From assembly GCA_031398055.1 (NCBI GenBank), contig JANNMS010000024.1, positions 53,229 to 117,228 on the forward strand: 64,000 nt of DNA, given 5' to 3'. Made by a program: the position numbers and the translations under genes. Positions 43,256 to 52,378 of the stretch are shown piece by piece. Numbering within the stretch: the stretch's first letter is position 1; every line of letters begins with the position of its first letter. The notes beneath the pieces are model-generated. The model saw nothing but the letters and a program-made list of their open reading frames with translations. It ran no database searches and was not told the origin of the DNA. The stretch comes from M3007 sp031398055 (GTDB taxonomy: Bacteria; Bacteroidota; Bacteroidia; Chitinophagales; Saprospiraceae).

Positions 43256-46248
43256 ATGAAAAACTTTCTCCCCATCATTTTCCTCTTTTGCCAATTGTCA
43301 TTGGCTGCCCAGCAGTTTTTACCAAAACCACATTTTCAACATTTTGGCACGGAGGATGGGCTGCCCAGCCCCGAAGTTTACAACGCCGTTGAAGATGCCG
43401 AGGGGCGCATTTGGTTTGCGACCGACCATGGCCTCAGCCGGTTCGATGGGTATTCATTTCAAAATTTTACCATCCGCGAGGGCTTGCCCGAAAGTTGCAT
43501 CCTGCGGGTTTACAAAGATTCGCGGGGGCGGCTTTGGATGGTTGGCCTCAGCCACAAATTGTATTTGCTCGACCCTGCCGCCGGTTTTCCGGCATATCCC
43601 TTTCTTGACCAAACTGCAAGCCCCCCATTTTTTGGAGTCAATCCTATTCAGGAAGTATTTTGGTCGGAAGTTGAGCAGAAAATGATTTTTTCAATCTATC
43701 GGCGCGGACTGGTTGAAATTGACAGTGCCGGAAAAATCGAGATTGAAAACAGGAATGAAATAGGCTATATTTTGAAAAACTATCAGGGACATTGGATGGT
43801 ATCGTCCTTCTTTAATTTTGAAGATTTGGCACCTGTCGCCAACCCTAAAAGACAAGCAGAAAGTGAAAAATTAATTATCATTGATGGTAATGCTCGCCGC
43901 GAATACTTGCTCCATAACTTTTTAAAAGACAAGATTTATCAAGATGCTGGCGGTTCTCCTCCGGTTTGGTCATTTTTCTGCGGCAATCAAAAACTGAGGA
44001 AAAGGTGGCTCTTACATTTTTAAAAAACGGAGAACTGCTGGCGGATTTTCCATACGACCATCGAATAGGCCAAATGATGGAAGACACCGACAAAAGCCTT
44101 TGGGTCAGCCTGCTCGACAACGGCGGCATCCGGCATTACGCGACTGCAAACGACTTGAAAACAGGCAGATTTGAATCTTTTTTGCAAGGGAAATCGGTGG
44201 ATTGCCTGTTGCACGACCGCTCCGGCGGTTTTTGGGCAACCTCCCTCCAAGACGGTATTTTTTACAGCCCGAAAATCGAAACCACCGTTTTCAACCATTT
44301 CAAATCCGCAAAAAACGAGCAGATTACCGCAATTGAAACGGTCGGCGACAGCGTGCTGTTTTTCAGTACGTTCGATGGAAATATTTATCAAATCCGCCCG
44401 CCGGGGCAGGTCGCGGAAGCATTGCCTTTTCAGGCAAAACAGATTCTCGACCTCTGTTGGTTGCCCAGCCAAAAAGCACTTTTCACGATTTCAAACCGGG
44501 AGTCTTGGTTTTTCAAAAACGGGAGGCAACAAATCGCCAAAGATGAATTTGGTGAGTTCCGTTCAAAACGCGCAAACCTTTCGCAAGATGGAAAGACGAT
44601 GTTTCTTCCGACGGGAGGCGGCTTTTTGCACTTCAATCTCGTTTCCGGCCAACGGCTACCGGATTCAAAATTTAGGTCAAAAATCCCAATACGCACCTTG
44701 GACATCTGCCAAGACCACCTCGGCCACACTTGGGTAGGCACGCTGGACGGTCTCTTTTTGTTTGAAAATCAAGAACTCGTCCCAGCCCCGTGGTCGCACC
44801 CCGCGCTCCGCGTTCGAATTGATGATATTGAAAACTACCCTTTTCCAAACCAAAATTCAACCCTGCCGAGTCTGGTCGTGGCGACTCGCGGGCAAGGCAT
44901 TTTCCTGATTCTCGGCGACAGCATCCGCCAATTCACGACCGACGACGGCCTCGTTTCCAATATGTTTGAACGGGTGCACGTCGCGCCGGACGGAGTGATT
45001 TGGGCGGCGGGTTTGCTGGGACTGAGCCGAATTTCGCGGCGGGCGGATGGCACTTTTCGCATCCGAAATTACTCCGTCGAGCAAGGTTTGCCGTCGAACG
45101 AGGTCAATGATGTGGCTACTTTTTGCGGCCAAACTTGGGTGGCAACGGCTGCCGGACTCGTTCGCCTCGCGCCGGATGTCGAAAGTGAAGAATCGCCCAT
45201 GCCTTTTCAAATCGAGGTTTTTGTAAATGGGAAACTGACCAAATCCCCCGCCCTCGCCAGCCTTGCCCACGACCAAAACAATCTCGAAATCAGGTTCAAA
45301 ACGCTCAATTTTAAGATGTTTGGCCATATTCCGTACCGGTATTGGTTATCGGTTGATTGGTTATTGGGGAATTGGTTGTTCGGCACCAATAACCAATTCC
45401 CCAATAACCAATCAACCATTACCCAATTGACTTCTGCCAATTTTTCGTCACTCGCCCCGGGCAAATATATTTTTCAAGTCCAATCTCAAAATGAAGATGA
45501 AAAATGGAGTCCGGCGAACGCGGTTCAGTTTGAAATCCGCCCGCCGTGGTGGCAAACTGGATGGTTCCGGCTGTTGGTTTTTTTAAGTTTTTGTGGGGCA
45601 GGTTTTTGGTTTTACAGATTGAGAACCAATCAATTGAAAAAAGACCTCGCCACGAAACAACAACTTTTCGACCTCGAACGCCGCGCCCTGCAAGCCCAGA
45701 TGAACCCACATTTTATTTTCAATTGCCTCACTTCGATTCAAAATTTCATCTCCGAAGGCGACAAGGAAAGTGCGATGCGGTACACCGCGCGGTTTGCGAA
45801 ATTGACCCGCTCGGTGTTGAATTTTTCGGGAAAAAATACCATCGCCCTCGAAGATGAAATCGAGACGCTTGAACTTTACCTCGACCTCGAACGACTGCGA
45901 ACGAGCAACCGATTGGAATATAAAATTGAAGTTGCGCCCGGAATTGATGCTTTCGAGACCGAACTGCCGCCGATGCTTGTCCAGCCTTTTGTCGAAAATG
46001 CCATCAAACACGGTAAGATTTCGCGGCTGGATGTGATTTTCAGTCAATCCGAAGGTCATTTGGTGGCGACCGTCCGCGACGACGGCATCGGTTTGACCGC
46101 CAATCTTGACAAATTGCACCAATCCAAAGGTATCGAAATGACCCGGCAACGACTGGCGATTTGGAACGAAAATGACCAACCAGAAAATTTGAAAATCGAA
46201 AATTTAGAGAAAGGCGTTTTGATAACCATTCGGATAAGAATGCAATGA
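43256..46248 (+). pseudogene. Propeller sensor histidine kinase (LytS type), frameshifted
   Basis: Two frames (43256-44023 and 43966-46248) make one protein of about 995 residues. Restoring one A in the A5 run at 43989-43993 joins them smoothly (FFCGNQK to TEEKVALTFLKNGELL). Signal peptide, about 12 ligand-binding Reg_prop blades (GLSRFDGYSFQNFT, EDTDKSLWVSLLDNGG and others), a Y_Y_Y-like domain, one membrane segment (WFRLLVFLSFCGAGFWFY), and a LytS-type kinase with QMNPHFIFN (phospho-His codon 45708) and HATPase (FVENAIKHGK, DDGIGL). The Y_Y_Y domain carries a palindromic insertion (45351-45417) read in frame. The downstream LytTR regulator is its partner. Error or real mutation cannot be told from sequence. 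Confidence 0.75.
45351..45417. repeat. Perfect palindrome of family A inside the kinase coding sequence
   Basis: 27-base arms, left GGTTGATTGGTTATTGGGGA and following, right its exact reverse complement, with a 13-base loop (45378-45390). It is read without stop as VDWLLGNWLFGTNNQFPNNQ, a residue stretch not seen in normal Y_Y_Y domains. Confidence 0.9.
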
Positions 46249-46260
46249 ACGGCTGATGGT

Positions 46261-46294
46261 CACCAATTACCCAATAATTAATCAACTAATCACC
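46261..46294. repeat. Single arm of family A upstream of the LytTR regulator
   Basis: CACCAATTACCCAATAATTA and the following ATCAACTAATCACC resemble the right arm of the family A element. No left arm is present. Confidence 0.5.
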
Positions 46295-46298
46295 AAAA

Positions 46299-47039
46299 AT
46301 GAACTGGAAAGCAATCATCGTCGAAGACGAACCCGCCGCAACCAATTTGCTGAAAAACATCCTGCGCGAACATTTTCCAGATGTAAAAGTGTTGGCCGAA
46401 GCCGTTGACGTGGCCGAAGCCGTCGAACGGATTGAGTTGCTGCAACCCGATTTGGTGTTTTTGGACATCGAACTGCGCGACGGGACGGTTTTTGAGGTGC
46501 TCGACCAATTGAAAAGTTTTCGCGGGCAACTGATTTTCACCACTGGCCACGACGAATTTGCCCTGCGCGCCTACCGATATAATGCCATTGATTATCTGTT
46601 GAAACCAATCAGCCCCGATGTTTTGAAAGCGGTGATGGACAGGTTGAAAGACAAGGAAATGCACGCCCAACTGCGGTTTGAAATGTTGCGCGAGTCGGTT
46701 CAAAATGAAAAATTTGATAAAATCATCCTGAACGTTTCGGAAGAATACCGGGTCATTCCGCTCAAAGACATCGTCCGTTTGGAGGGCGACGGCAATTACA
46801 CAAGCGTCAAATTGGCTTCCACCGAAACGGTTTTGACTTCCAAATCTTTAAAATTTTACGAGGAAACGTTGCCTGGCGAGCAGTTTTTCCGCCTGCACCA
46901 ATCGCACATCATCAACTCGAATTTTATCAGAAAAGTGGCGAAAGGCGATATGCAATCGGTGCTTTTGGAAAACGGGGAATCCGTTCCAATTTCGAGAAGG
47001 AAAAAAGATGATTTTATTGTTTGGCTGGGGCAGCGGTGA
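46299..47039 (+). CDS. LytTR-family response regulator
   Basis: 246 residues. Receiver domain with acidic pocket (VEDEP), phosphorylated Asp56 in LVFLDIEL, FTTGHDEFALRAYRYNAIDYLLKPI. The C-terminal LytTR DNA-binding domain begins near residue 145 (VIPLKDIVRLEGDGNYTSVK, FFRLHQSHIINSNFI, VPISRRKKDDF). It is 50 bases downstream of the sensor kinase, so a LytS/LytTR pair is clear. Confidence 0.95.
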   Translation: MNWKAIIVEDEPAATNLLKNILREHFPDVKVLAEAVDVAEAVERIELLQPDLVFLDIELRDGTVFEVLDQLKSFRGQLIFTTGHDEFALRAYRYNAIDYLLKPISPDVLKAVMDRLKDKEMHAQLRFEMLRESVQNEKFDKIILNVSEEYRVIPLKDIVRLEGDGNYTSVKLASTETVLTSKSLKFYEETLPGEQFFRLHQSHIINSNFIRKVAKGDMQSVLLENGESVPISRRKKDDFIVWLGQR

Positions 47040-47042
47040 AAA

Positions 47043-47945
47043 TCACCCCCACAATTTCTTCGAATAAACCCCCGCTTCCGCAAATTTCAACAACGCCGAC
47101 TGGACGATTTCTTTGTCCGCAGCATACGTCACGCCGTACCATTGGTTGTCGGAAGTCAGGACGCGGAGTTTGATTTTTTTGGCTTCGATTAAATTATTGA
47201 TGACTTTTGGGATGTAAAATTCGGCTTTCAAATTGTCCATATTTTCCAAAACAAACTGCCGGAACATTTCCTCAATTTCTGGCAAAACCGTTTGGTGCAT
47301 CGCCCAAAAATTCATTGAAACGGGCGTTTTCTCTGCCAAACGATGTTTTTTTCCTTTTTCATCAAAGTAAAAGATGCCCGTCGGTAGCCGCTCGATTTGG
47401 GTTCGTTCAGTGACTTCGGTCAAAAAACCGTCCGGGCTGACCGAACAAACGCCCCGCGCCACCGAGCCATTTTCCGACAAAGTATTGCCCAAAAGGTAGG
47501 CTACCATGCCATAAACCGAGGGCGAACATTCGTTTTTTGCAAAATCCGCGATTTTTTGCAAAGCCGTCGCGCCGTAAAAATCATCGGCGTTGATGGCCAC
47601 GAACGGTGTCGTCAAATGATTTTTTGCGGCCAAAACGGCATGTGCCGTGCCCCAAGGTTTTTGCCGCGCCGGTTTTTCGGCCAGCCAATCGAGACCGGTG
47701 GTCAATTCTTGAAAAGCATATTCGGTTTCAATTTGCGCCTCGATTCGCCGCCCCACGATTTCGCGAAAATCTTTTTCGATGTCTTTTCGGATGACAAAAA
47801 CGACTTTCCCAAAACCCGCCGCGCGGGCATCAAAAACGGAATAATCCAAAATGGCCTCGCCACCGGGGCCCATGCCGTCCACTTGTTTCAGGCCGCCGTA
47901 CCGCGAGCCGACGCCTGCGGCTAAAATCAATAAAGTAGGTTTCAT
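47043..47945 (-). CDS. Sugar-phosphate nucleotidyltransferase
   Basis: 300 residues. N-terminal nucleotide-binding signature ILAAGVGSRYGGLKQVDGMGP, then PWGTAHAVLAAKN, FVAINADDFYG, and a shared C-terminal region (YIPKVINNLI, VLTSDNQWYGVTYAADK). The enzyme activates a sugar phosphate with a nucleoside triphosphate; the sugar cannot be told. Convergent with the regulator (3-base gap) and divergent from the sugar transporter. Confidence 0.85.
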   Translation of the reverse strand: MKPTLLILAAGVGSRYGGLKQVDGMGPGGEAILDYSVFDARAAGFGKVVFVIRKDIEKDFREIVGRRIEAQIETEYAFQELTTGLDWLAEKPARQKPWGTAHAVLAAKNHLTTPFVAINADDFYGATALQKIADFAKNECSPSVYGMVAYLLGNTLSENGSVARGVCSVSPDGFLTEVTERTQIERLPTGIFYFDEKGKKHRLAEKTPVSMNFWAMHQTVLPEIEEMFRQFVLENMDNLKAEFYIPKVINNLIEAKKIKLRVLTSDNQWYGVTYAADKEIVQSALLKFAEAGVYSKKLWG

Positions 47946-48150
47946 TTGCGATTTTTGATTTACGATTTACGATTTTGCTAAATTTTGGGTTCGGCGTTTA
48001 CCTTTACGTTGCAAGCCGCCGCCCATTTCATCTAAGTTTTTGGGCGGGCAAATGTAAGTTGGCAGCGTTGCCAAGCATTGAAAACGGCTTCGATTTTCAA
48101 AATCATCGACAAATCCAAAATCGTAAATCAACAATCGCAAATCTTTCAAA
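47946..48150. repeat. Divergent promoter region with repeated AATCGTAAATC leaders
   Basis: The minus-strand leader (47946-47976) and the plus-strand leader (48115-48147) hold AATCGTAAATC motifs; together they form a loose inverted pair. A -7 box TACATTTG on the minus strand at 48049-48056 fits the nucleotidyltransferase gene; TACCTTTA at 47999-48006 may serve the transporter gene. Confidence 0.55.
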
Positions 48151-49407
48151 ATGACTGCACCTGCTTCCTCCGCAAGTTATCGCTACCAAATTACCGCGAT
48201 CGGCATCCTATTTTTTGCATTCGGCTTCATCACTTGGCTGAACGGCACGCTGATTCCGTTCCTCAAATTGGCTTGCCAACTGAATACTTTTCAGGCGTTT
48301 TTCGTCACGTTCGCTTTTTACATGAGTTATTTCTTTTTGGCTTTGCCGGCGGCGGCCATTTTGAAAAGAACAGGTTTGAAAAACGGCATGGCGATGGGGT
48401 TGGCGGTGATGGCAGTCGGTTGTTTGATTTTTGTCCCGGCGGCGCAGGCGCGCGCATTTCCCATGTTTTTGCTCGGATTGTTTGTGCAAGGCATGGGTTT
48501 GGCACTTTTACAAACGGCTTCCAACCCGTACATCAGCATTCTTGGCCCGATCGAAAGTGCGGCGCAACGGATCAGCATCATGGGGATTTGCAACAAAACG
48601 GCGGGCATCCTGAGCCCGATTATCCTCAGCAGTATCGTTTTGAAAAATGCGGGCGAATTTGAAAAACAATTGGCAGCAACCACCGACGAGGCACAAAAAG
48701 CACTGATGCTCAACGAGTTATCTGGTCGCGTGGTGATGCCGTACATTGTGATGGCGTTCGTTTTATTGGTACTTGGATTTTTGATTCAGCGTTCGTCGCT
48801 GCCGGAAATCGACACGGCGGCAGAAACGCCAAACGAAAACGGGGTGACCAAAAAAACGAGCATTTTCCAATTTCCACATCTTTGGCTGGGCGTTTTGGCC
48901 ATCTTTTTTTGTGTCGGAACGGAGGTAATGGCTGGTGACGGCATCGGGATTTATGGCCGTTCGGCGGGTTTTGGGTTGGACGAGGCGAAATATTTCACTT
49001 CATTTACGCTCGTTGGGATGCTGGTGGGATATGTTTTGAGCATTGTTTTGATCCCCAAATATGTATCGCAACAGGTTTTTATGAAATATTCTGCTCTGCT
49101 CGGCATCGGGCTGACTTTGCTCACTTATTTCACAACTGGTTCAACGGCAGTCACTTGCATCGCGGCACTTGGTCTGGCGAACGCCGTCATGTGGCCCGCG
49201 ATTTGGCCGCTGGCCATCAATGGATTGGGGCGTTTTACCCAAACTGGTTCGGCTTTGTTGGTGATGGGCATCGCGGGCGGGGCGGTTTTGCCGCAATTGT
49301 ACGGGCTGCTCGAACATCCGCTGGGCTACCGGATGGCGTTCGTGGTTTTGATGTTGCCGGCGTATTTGTATATTTTATATTTCGCGATGCGAGGGCATAA
49401 AGTCTGA
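48151..49407 (+). CDS. Sugar MFS transporter (FucP/GluP type)
   Basis: 418 residues with about 12 membrane helices. Opening segment FGFITWLNGTLIPFLKLACQL and FLGLFVQGMGLALLQTASNPYISILGP match the fucose/glucose-galactose permease family of proton-coupled sugar importers. It likely supplies sugar for the adjacent nucleotidyltransferase pathway, but this is inferred from position only. Confidence 0.88.
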   Translation: MTAPASSASYRYQITAIGILFFAFGFITWLNGTLIPFLKLACQLNTFQAFFVTFAFYMSYFFLALPAAAILKRTGLKNGMAMGLAVMAVGCLIFVPAAQARAFPMFLLGLFVQGMGLALLQTASNPYISILGPIESAAQRISIMGICNKTAGILSPIILSSIVLKNAGEFEKQLAATTDEAQKALMLNELSGRVVMPYIVMAFVLLVLGFLIQRSSLPEIDTAAETPNENGVTKKTSIFQFPHLWLGVLAIFFCVGTEVMAGDGIGIYGRSAGFGLDEAKYFTSFTLVGMLVGYVLSIVLIPKYVSQQVFMKYSALLGIGLTLLTYFTTGSTAVTCIAALGLANAVMWPAIWPLAINGLGRFTQTGSALLVMGIAGGAVLPQLYGLLEHPLGYRMAFVVLMLPAYLYILYFAMRGHKV

Positions 49408-49452
49408 TTGGAACCTAAAACAATGGCGTAATTTTAAAAATCAAAACAGAAA

Positions 49453-49890
49453 ATGTCCGAGAAAACGCTACTTGATTTTATCCAAACTTTTAGCCACGCT
49501 GCCACAAATCGGCAGGAAAAATATATTTTTGGAGAAGTCAATCAGAGTGAAATAGCCACTTTGCTGCAATTGACCAATCTTGATGTTTCAGGTTTTCGAA
49601 GGATAATTGATAATTTTGGGGTGCGCCATGCTTTCAAAAAACATGGCCGCCCGGCAACCGAAGAACCGCGAGGGCAGATTCCAATTTTGCCGAAAGACTT
49701 TGAGCAAATCCTTGAAATCGTATTGTTTTTTGACGAAATCATTGCCGAACAAAGTAAAAAAGGCTTGCTGATTGTTCGATATGAAAAGCAGTTCGAGGAT
49801 TTCATTCTGATTTATGCAGAAGAAATTCGTTTTGGTCAACGAGAAATTGCCTTCCAAACCCTTTACAAAAGAAAAATCCGCAAGCCATGA
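49453..49890 (+). CDS. PBECR-like (Barnase-EndoU-ColicinE5-RelE-like) nuclease-domain protein
   Basis: 145 residues, no signal peptide. The part from about residue 50 (DNFGVRHAFKKHG, EEPRGQIPILPKDFEQIL, KQFEDFILIYAEEIRFG, LYKRK) has the H..K.HG, RGQ.PI and charged strands described for Phage-Barnase-EndoU-ColicinE5/D-RelE-like nuclease domains. In phage and polymorphic toxins this domain is an RNase. Here it is a separate small gene without a recognised immunity partner. Family assignment is by eye. Confidence 0.5.
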   Translation: MSEKTLLDFIQTFSHAATNRQEKYIFGEVNQSEIATLLQLTNLDVSGFRRIIDNFGVRHAFKKHGRPATEEPRGQIPILPKDFEQILEIVLFFDEIIAEQSKKGLLIVRYEKQFEDFILIYAEEIRFGQREIAFQTLYKRKIRKP

Positions 49891-49905
49891 CAGCCTGCGG
49901 ATTTG
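49873..49905. terminator. Weak hairpin at the end of the PBECR-like gene
   Basis: AAATCCGCA pairs with TGCGGATTT, partly inside the coding sequence; there is no strong T run after it. Confidence 0.4.
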
Positions 49906-50015
49906 AATATTACATAGTGCCACGTGCTACTTTTTCGAAATCGAAACTGCGCCGCGCATACGTCCGAAACGCCCTATCCTATATTCGAATACAAAGATAA
50001 CCCTTTTTTGGTCAA

Positions 50016-51263
50016 TTACGCCATCAAAACCTCCGGCACAAAACTTTGGTAAGCCCCCGCCGCCAGTTTTTTCCCGACGGCTGAAAACGCCTCCAAAGTT
50101 TCGTCGATGTCCTGTTTGGTGTGTTCGGAAGTCGGGATGAGCCGCAAAATAATCATGCCTTTCGGGATGACCGGATAAACGACGATGGAACAAAAAACGC
50201 GGTAATTTTCACGCATATCTTGCACGAGAGCCATTGCTTCTTCCACGCTGCCTTTCATGTAAACCGGTGTAACACAAGTGTTTGTGTCGCCGATGTCGAA
50301 TCCGCGTTTTTTCAAACCGGATTGAAGCATCCGAACATTTTTCCACAATTTTTCGCGCAGTTTTGGTTGGTCGCGGAGCAATTCAAAACGTTTCAACAAA
50401 CCTTCGACGAGTGGCATCGGCAGCGATTTGGCGAACATCTGCGAACGCATGTTGTATTTCAAATGCTGGATAATCTCTTTTTGTCCGGCCAAAAAACCGC
50501 CAATCAAAGCCATGCTTTTTGCAAAAGTTGAAAAATACATGTCCACGTCGTCCGTGATATTTTGTTCTTCGGCAGTGCCCGCGCCCGTTTTTCCGAGCAT
50601 CCCGAAACCGTGTGCGTCGTCGATGAAAAGCCGGAAACCGTATTTTTCTTTCAAAGTGCAAATTTCGCGCAGTTTTCCTTGGTCGCCACGCATCCCAAAA
50701 ACGCCTTCGGTGATGACCAAAATGCCGCCACCCGTTTCGTCGGCAATTTTTCGCGCAGCAATCAAATGTTTTTCGAGGCTCGCCACGTCGTTGTGGACGT
50801 AGGCAAAACGTTTTCCGAGGTGCATCCGCATCGCATCCACGATGCAGGCATGGCTTTCGGCATCGTAAACGGCCACGTCGCGGCGCGTCAAAAGTGAATC
50901 GATTGCCGAAACCACGCCTTGATAACCATAATTGACCAGCAAACCAGCCTCTTTTCCGACATAATTTGCGAGTTGGAGTTCCAATTTTTGGTGCAGTTTC
51001 GTCTCGCCCGACATCATCCGCGCACCCATTGGATAGGCAAAACCCCATTTTTTGGCGGCAGCCGTGTCTGCTTTTCGCACCGCCGGATGATTTGCCAAAC
51101 CGAGATAATTATTGATGCTCCAACAAATGACTTCTTTTCCCTGAAACATCATCCGATTGCCGAGTTCGCCTTCGAGTTGCGGGAACACATAATAGCCTTC
51201 GGCCACATCGGCGTATTTTCCGATCGGGCCGGCGTTCGATAAAATTCTATCAAAAATATCCAT
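50016..51263 (-). CDS. Serine palmitoyltransferase-like alpha-oxoamine synthase
   Basis: 415 residues, fold-type I PLP enzyme. PLP lysine Lys249 in STFAKSMALIGGFLAG, and FIDDAHGFGMLGKTGAG for the PLP-ring Asp/His, NNYLGLANHPAVRKADTAAA and GETKLHQKLELQLA near the N-terminus. This form is the sphingolipid-synthesis enzyme of Bacteroidota (serine + palmitoyl-CoA to 3-ketosphinganine) rather than KBL or BioF, judging from overall similarity and length. A JmjC/cupin gene precedes it on the same strand. Confidence 0.85.
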   Translation of the reverse strand: MDIFDRILSNAGPIGKYADVAEGYYVFPQLEGELGNRMMFQGKEVICWSINNYLGLANHPAVRKADTAAAKKWGFAYPMGARMMSGETKLHQKLELQLANYVGKEAGLLVNYGYQGVVSAIDSLLTRRDVAVYDAESHACIVDAMRMHLGKRFAYVHNDVASLEKHLIAARKIADETGGGILVITEGVFGMRGDQGKLREICTLKEKYGFRLFIDDAHGFGMLGKTGAGTAEEQNITDDVDMYFSTFAKSMALIGGFLAGQKEIIQHLKYNMRSQMFAKSLPMPLVEGLLKRFELLRDQPKLREKLWKNVRMLQSGLKKRGFDIGDTNTCVTPVYMKGSVEEAMALVQDMRENYRVFCSIVVYPVIPKGMIILRLIPTSEHTKQDIDETLEAFSAVGKKLAAGAYQSFVPEVLMA

Positions 51264-51297
51264 TTTTATGATTTACGATTTTTCGATTTTGGCAAGA

Positions 51298-51395
51298 AAT
51301 GGAACACAGATGACACTGATTTTCAAACACAGATTTTCAAGATTTTTTTTCTGTATTAATCTGTGTTTGAAAATCCGTGTCATCTGTGTTCCATT
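51298..51395. repeat. Palindrome between the cupin-like and SPT-like genes
   Basis: 38-base arms 51298-51335 (AATGGAACACAGATGACACT and on) and 51358-51395 match at 37 positions, with a 22-base loop. It starts just after the stop of the cupin-like gene (51401) and 34 bases before the SPT-like ATG. Confidence 0.85.
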
Positions 51396-51400
51396 TATTT

Positions 51401-52264
51401 TCAAGCCGCTTCGTGCATTGCAATTTTTGCCCGTTCGATGGCTTTTTGTTCCTTCCAAGTTTTCCAGCCCGCACCCATCACCGCATTCATCCCTTTGTCC
51501 ACTGCAAAATGCCGGGCAATATTTATCAGACCTTTTGCCTGGGCAATCAGACCGTCGGTCGAACGCAAACTCAACGAAAAACCACCTTCCAAATAAACAA
51601 TGTGATGCCACCACATCGACGGGATGAAAAGCGTTTCGCCGTGTGTCAAAATGGTTTCGTGGCCGGTGGCGGTGGCGAAGGCCGGGTATTTTTCGTAATC
51701 TGGATTTATCGGATCGACATGACTTTGCACGGTGAACGGATGTTGGTACAACTTCCGGTTTTGGTTCTGGTCGAACAAAACGATGTGTTTCCGCGTGTGA
51801 AAATGGGTGTGAAAAACGTGCGAGCAGTCAATGTCATAATGTAAACCGGTGACCGAACCTTTTCCGCCAAAAAACATGAACGGATATTTGTCCAACCAGC
51901 CGTCGCAAACCGTCGGATTGGCCACGTCTTCGGCCAGTTCCGGGATGTTTTCCATGATGTTCCAAAGAAAAATGCGGTACGGCGCAGGCTCGTCTTTTTG
52001 GATCATTTCGAGGTAATCGCCAAATTTCATGGTGATCCCCGCTTTCATGTAATTCGGTCCCGGTTTGTGGAAATTTGGGTCAATTACCGGCACGTCCAAA
52101 TGTCCGTGATTGGTTTTCAAGTATTCAAAAGTCCATTTTTTGGGGGCTGCCCAATCTTTTGAAACGTCTGTGAAAACGACAGGTTTGTGAGGTTTGAGAT
52201 AGTTTTCGGTAAATTCCTCGCGGGTCAAACCCGTGCGGCGGTCAATTTGAAGTAGTTTTAGCAT
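51401..52264 (-). CDS. Cupin/JmjC-domain protein (possible Fe(II)/2-oxoglutarate oxygenase)
   Basis: 287 residues. Cupin_8/JmjC motifs: metal-binding H-x-D in TGLHYDIDCSHVF, the distal histidine in PSMWWHHIVYLEGG, and HETILTHGETLFIP between. Family members are hydroxylases with 2-oxoglutarate or uncharacterised. It lies upstream of the SPT-like gene, same strand, with a palindrome in the 137-base gap, so co-transcription is plausible and would point to lipid modification; this is inference. Confidence 0.75.
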   Translation of the reverse strand: MLKLLQIDRRTGLTREEFTENYLKPHKPVVFTDVSKDWAAPKKWTFEYLKTNHGHLDVPVIDPNFHKPGPNYMKAGITMKFGDYLEMIQKDEPAPYRIFLWNIMENIPELAEDVANPTVCDGWLDKYPFMFFGGKGSVTGLHYDIDCSHVFHTHFHTRKHIVLFDQNQNRKLYQHPFTVQSHVDPINPDYEKYPAFATATGHETILTHGETLFIPSMWWHHIVYLEGGFSLSLRSTDGLIAQAKGLINIARHFAVDKGMNAVMGAGWKTWKEQKAIERAKIAMHEAA

Positions 52265-52378
52265 AAGATATATTGATTTGTGATTTTGGAATTACGAACA
52301 ATGATCTACTTACGTTAGAACTTCTTTTAAAATAAAAAATGAAAATTTGAGTGAAATTCGATTTTTACAAAATAGATT

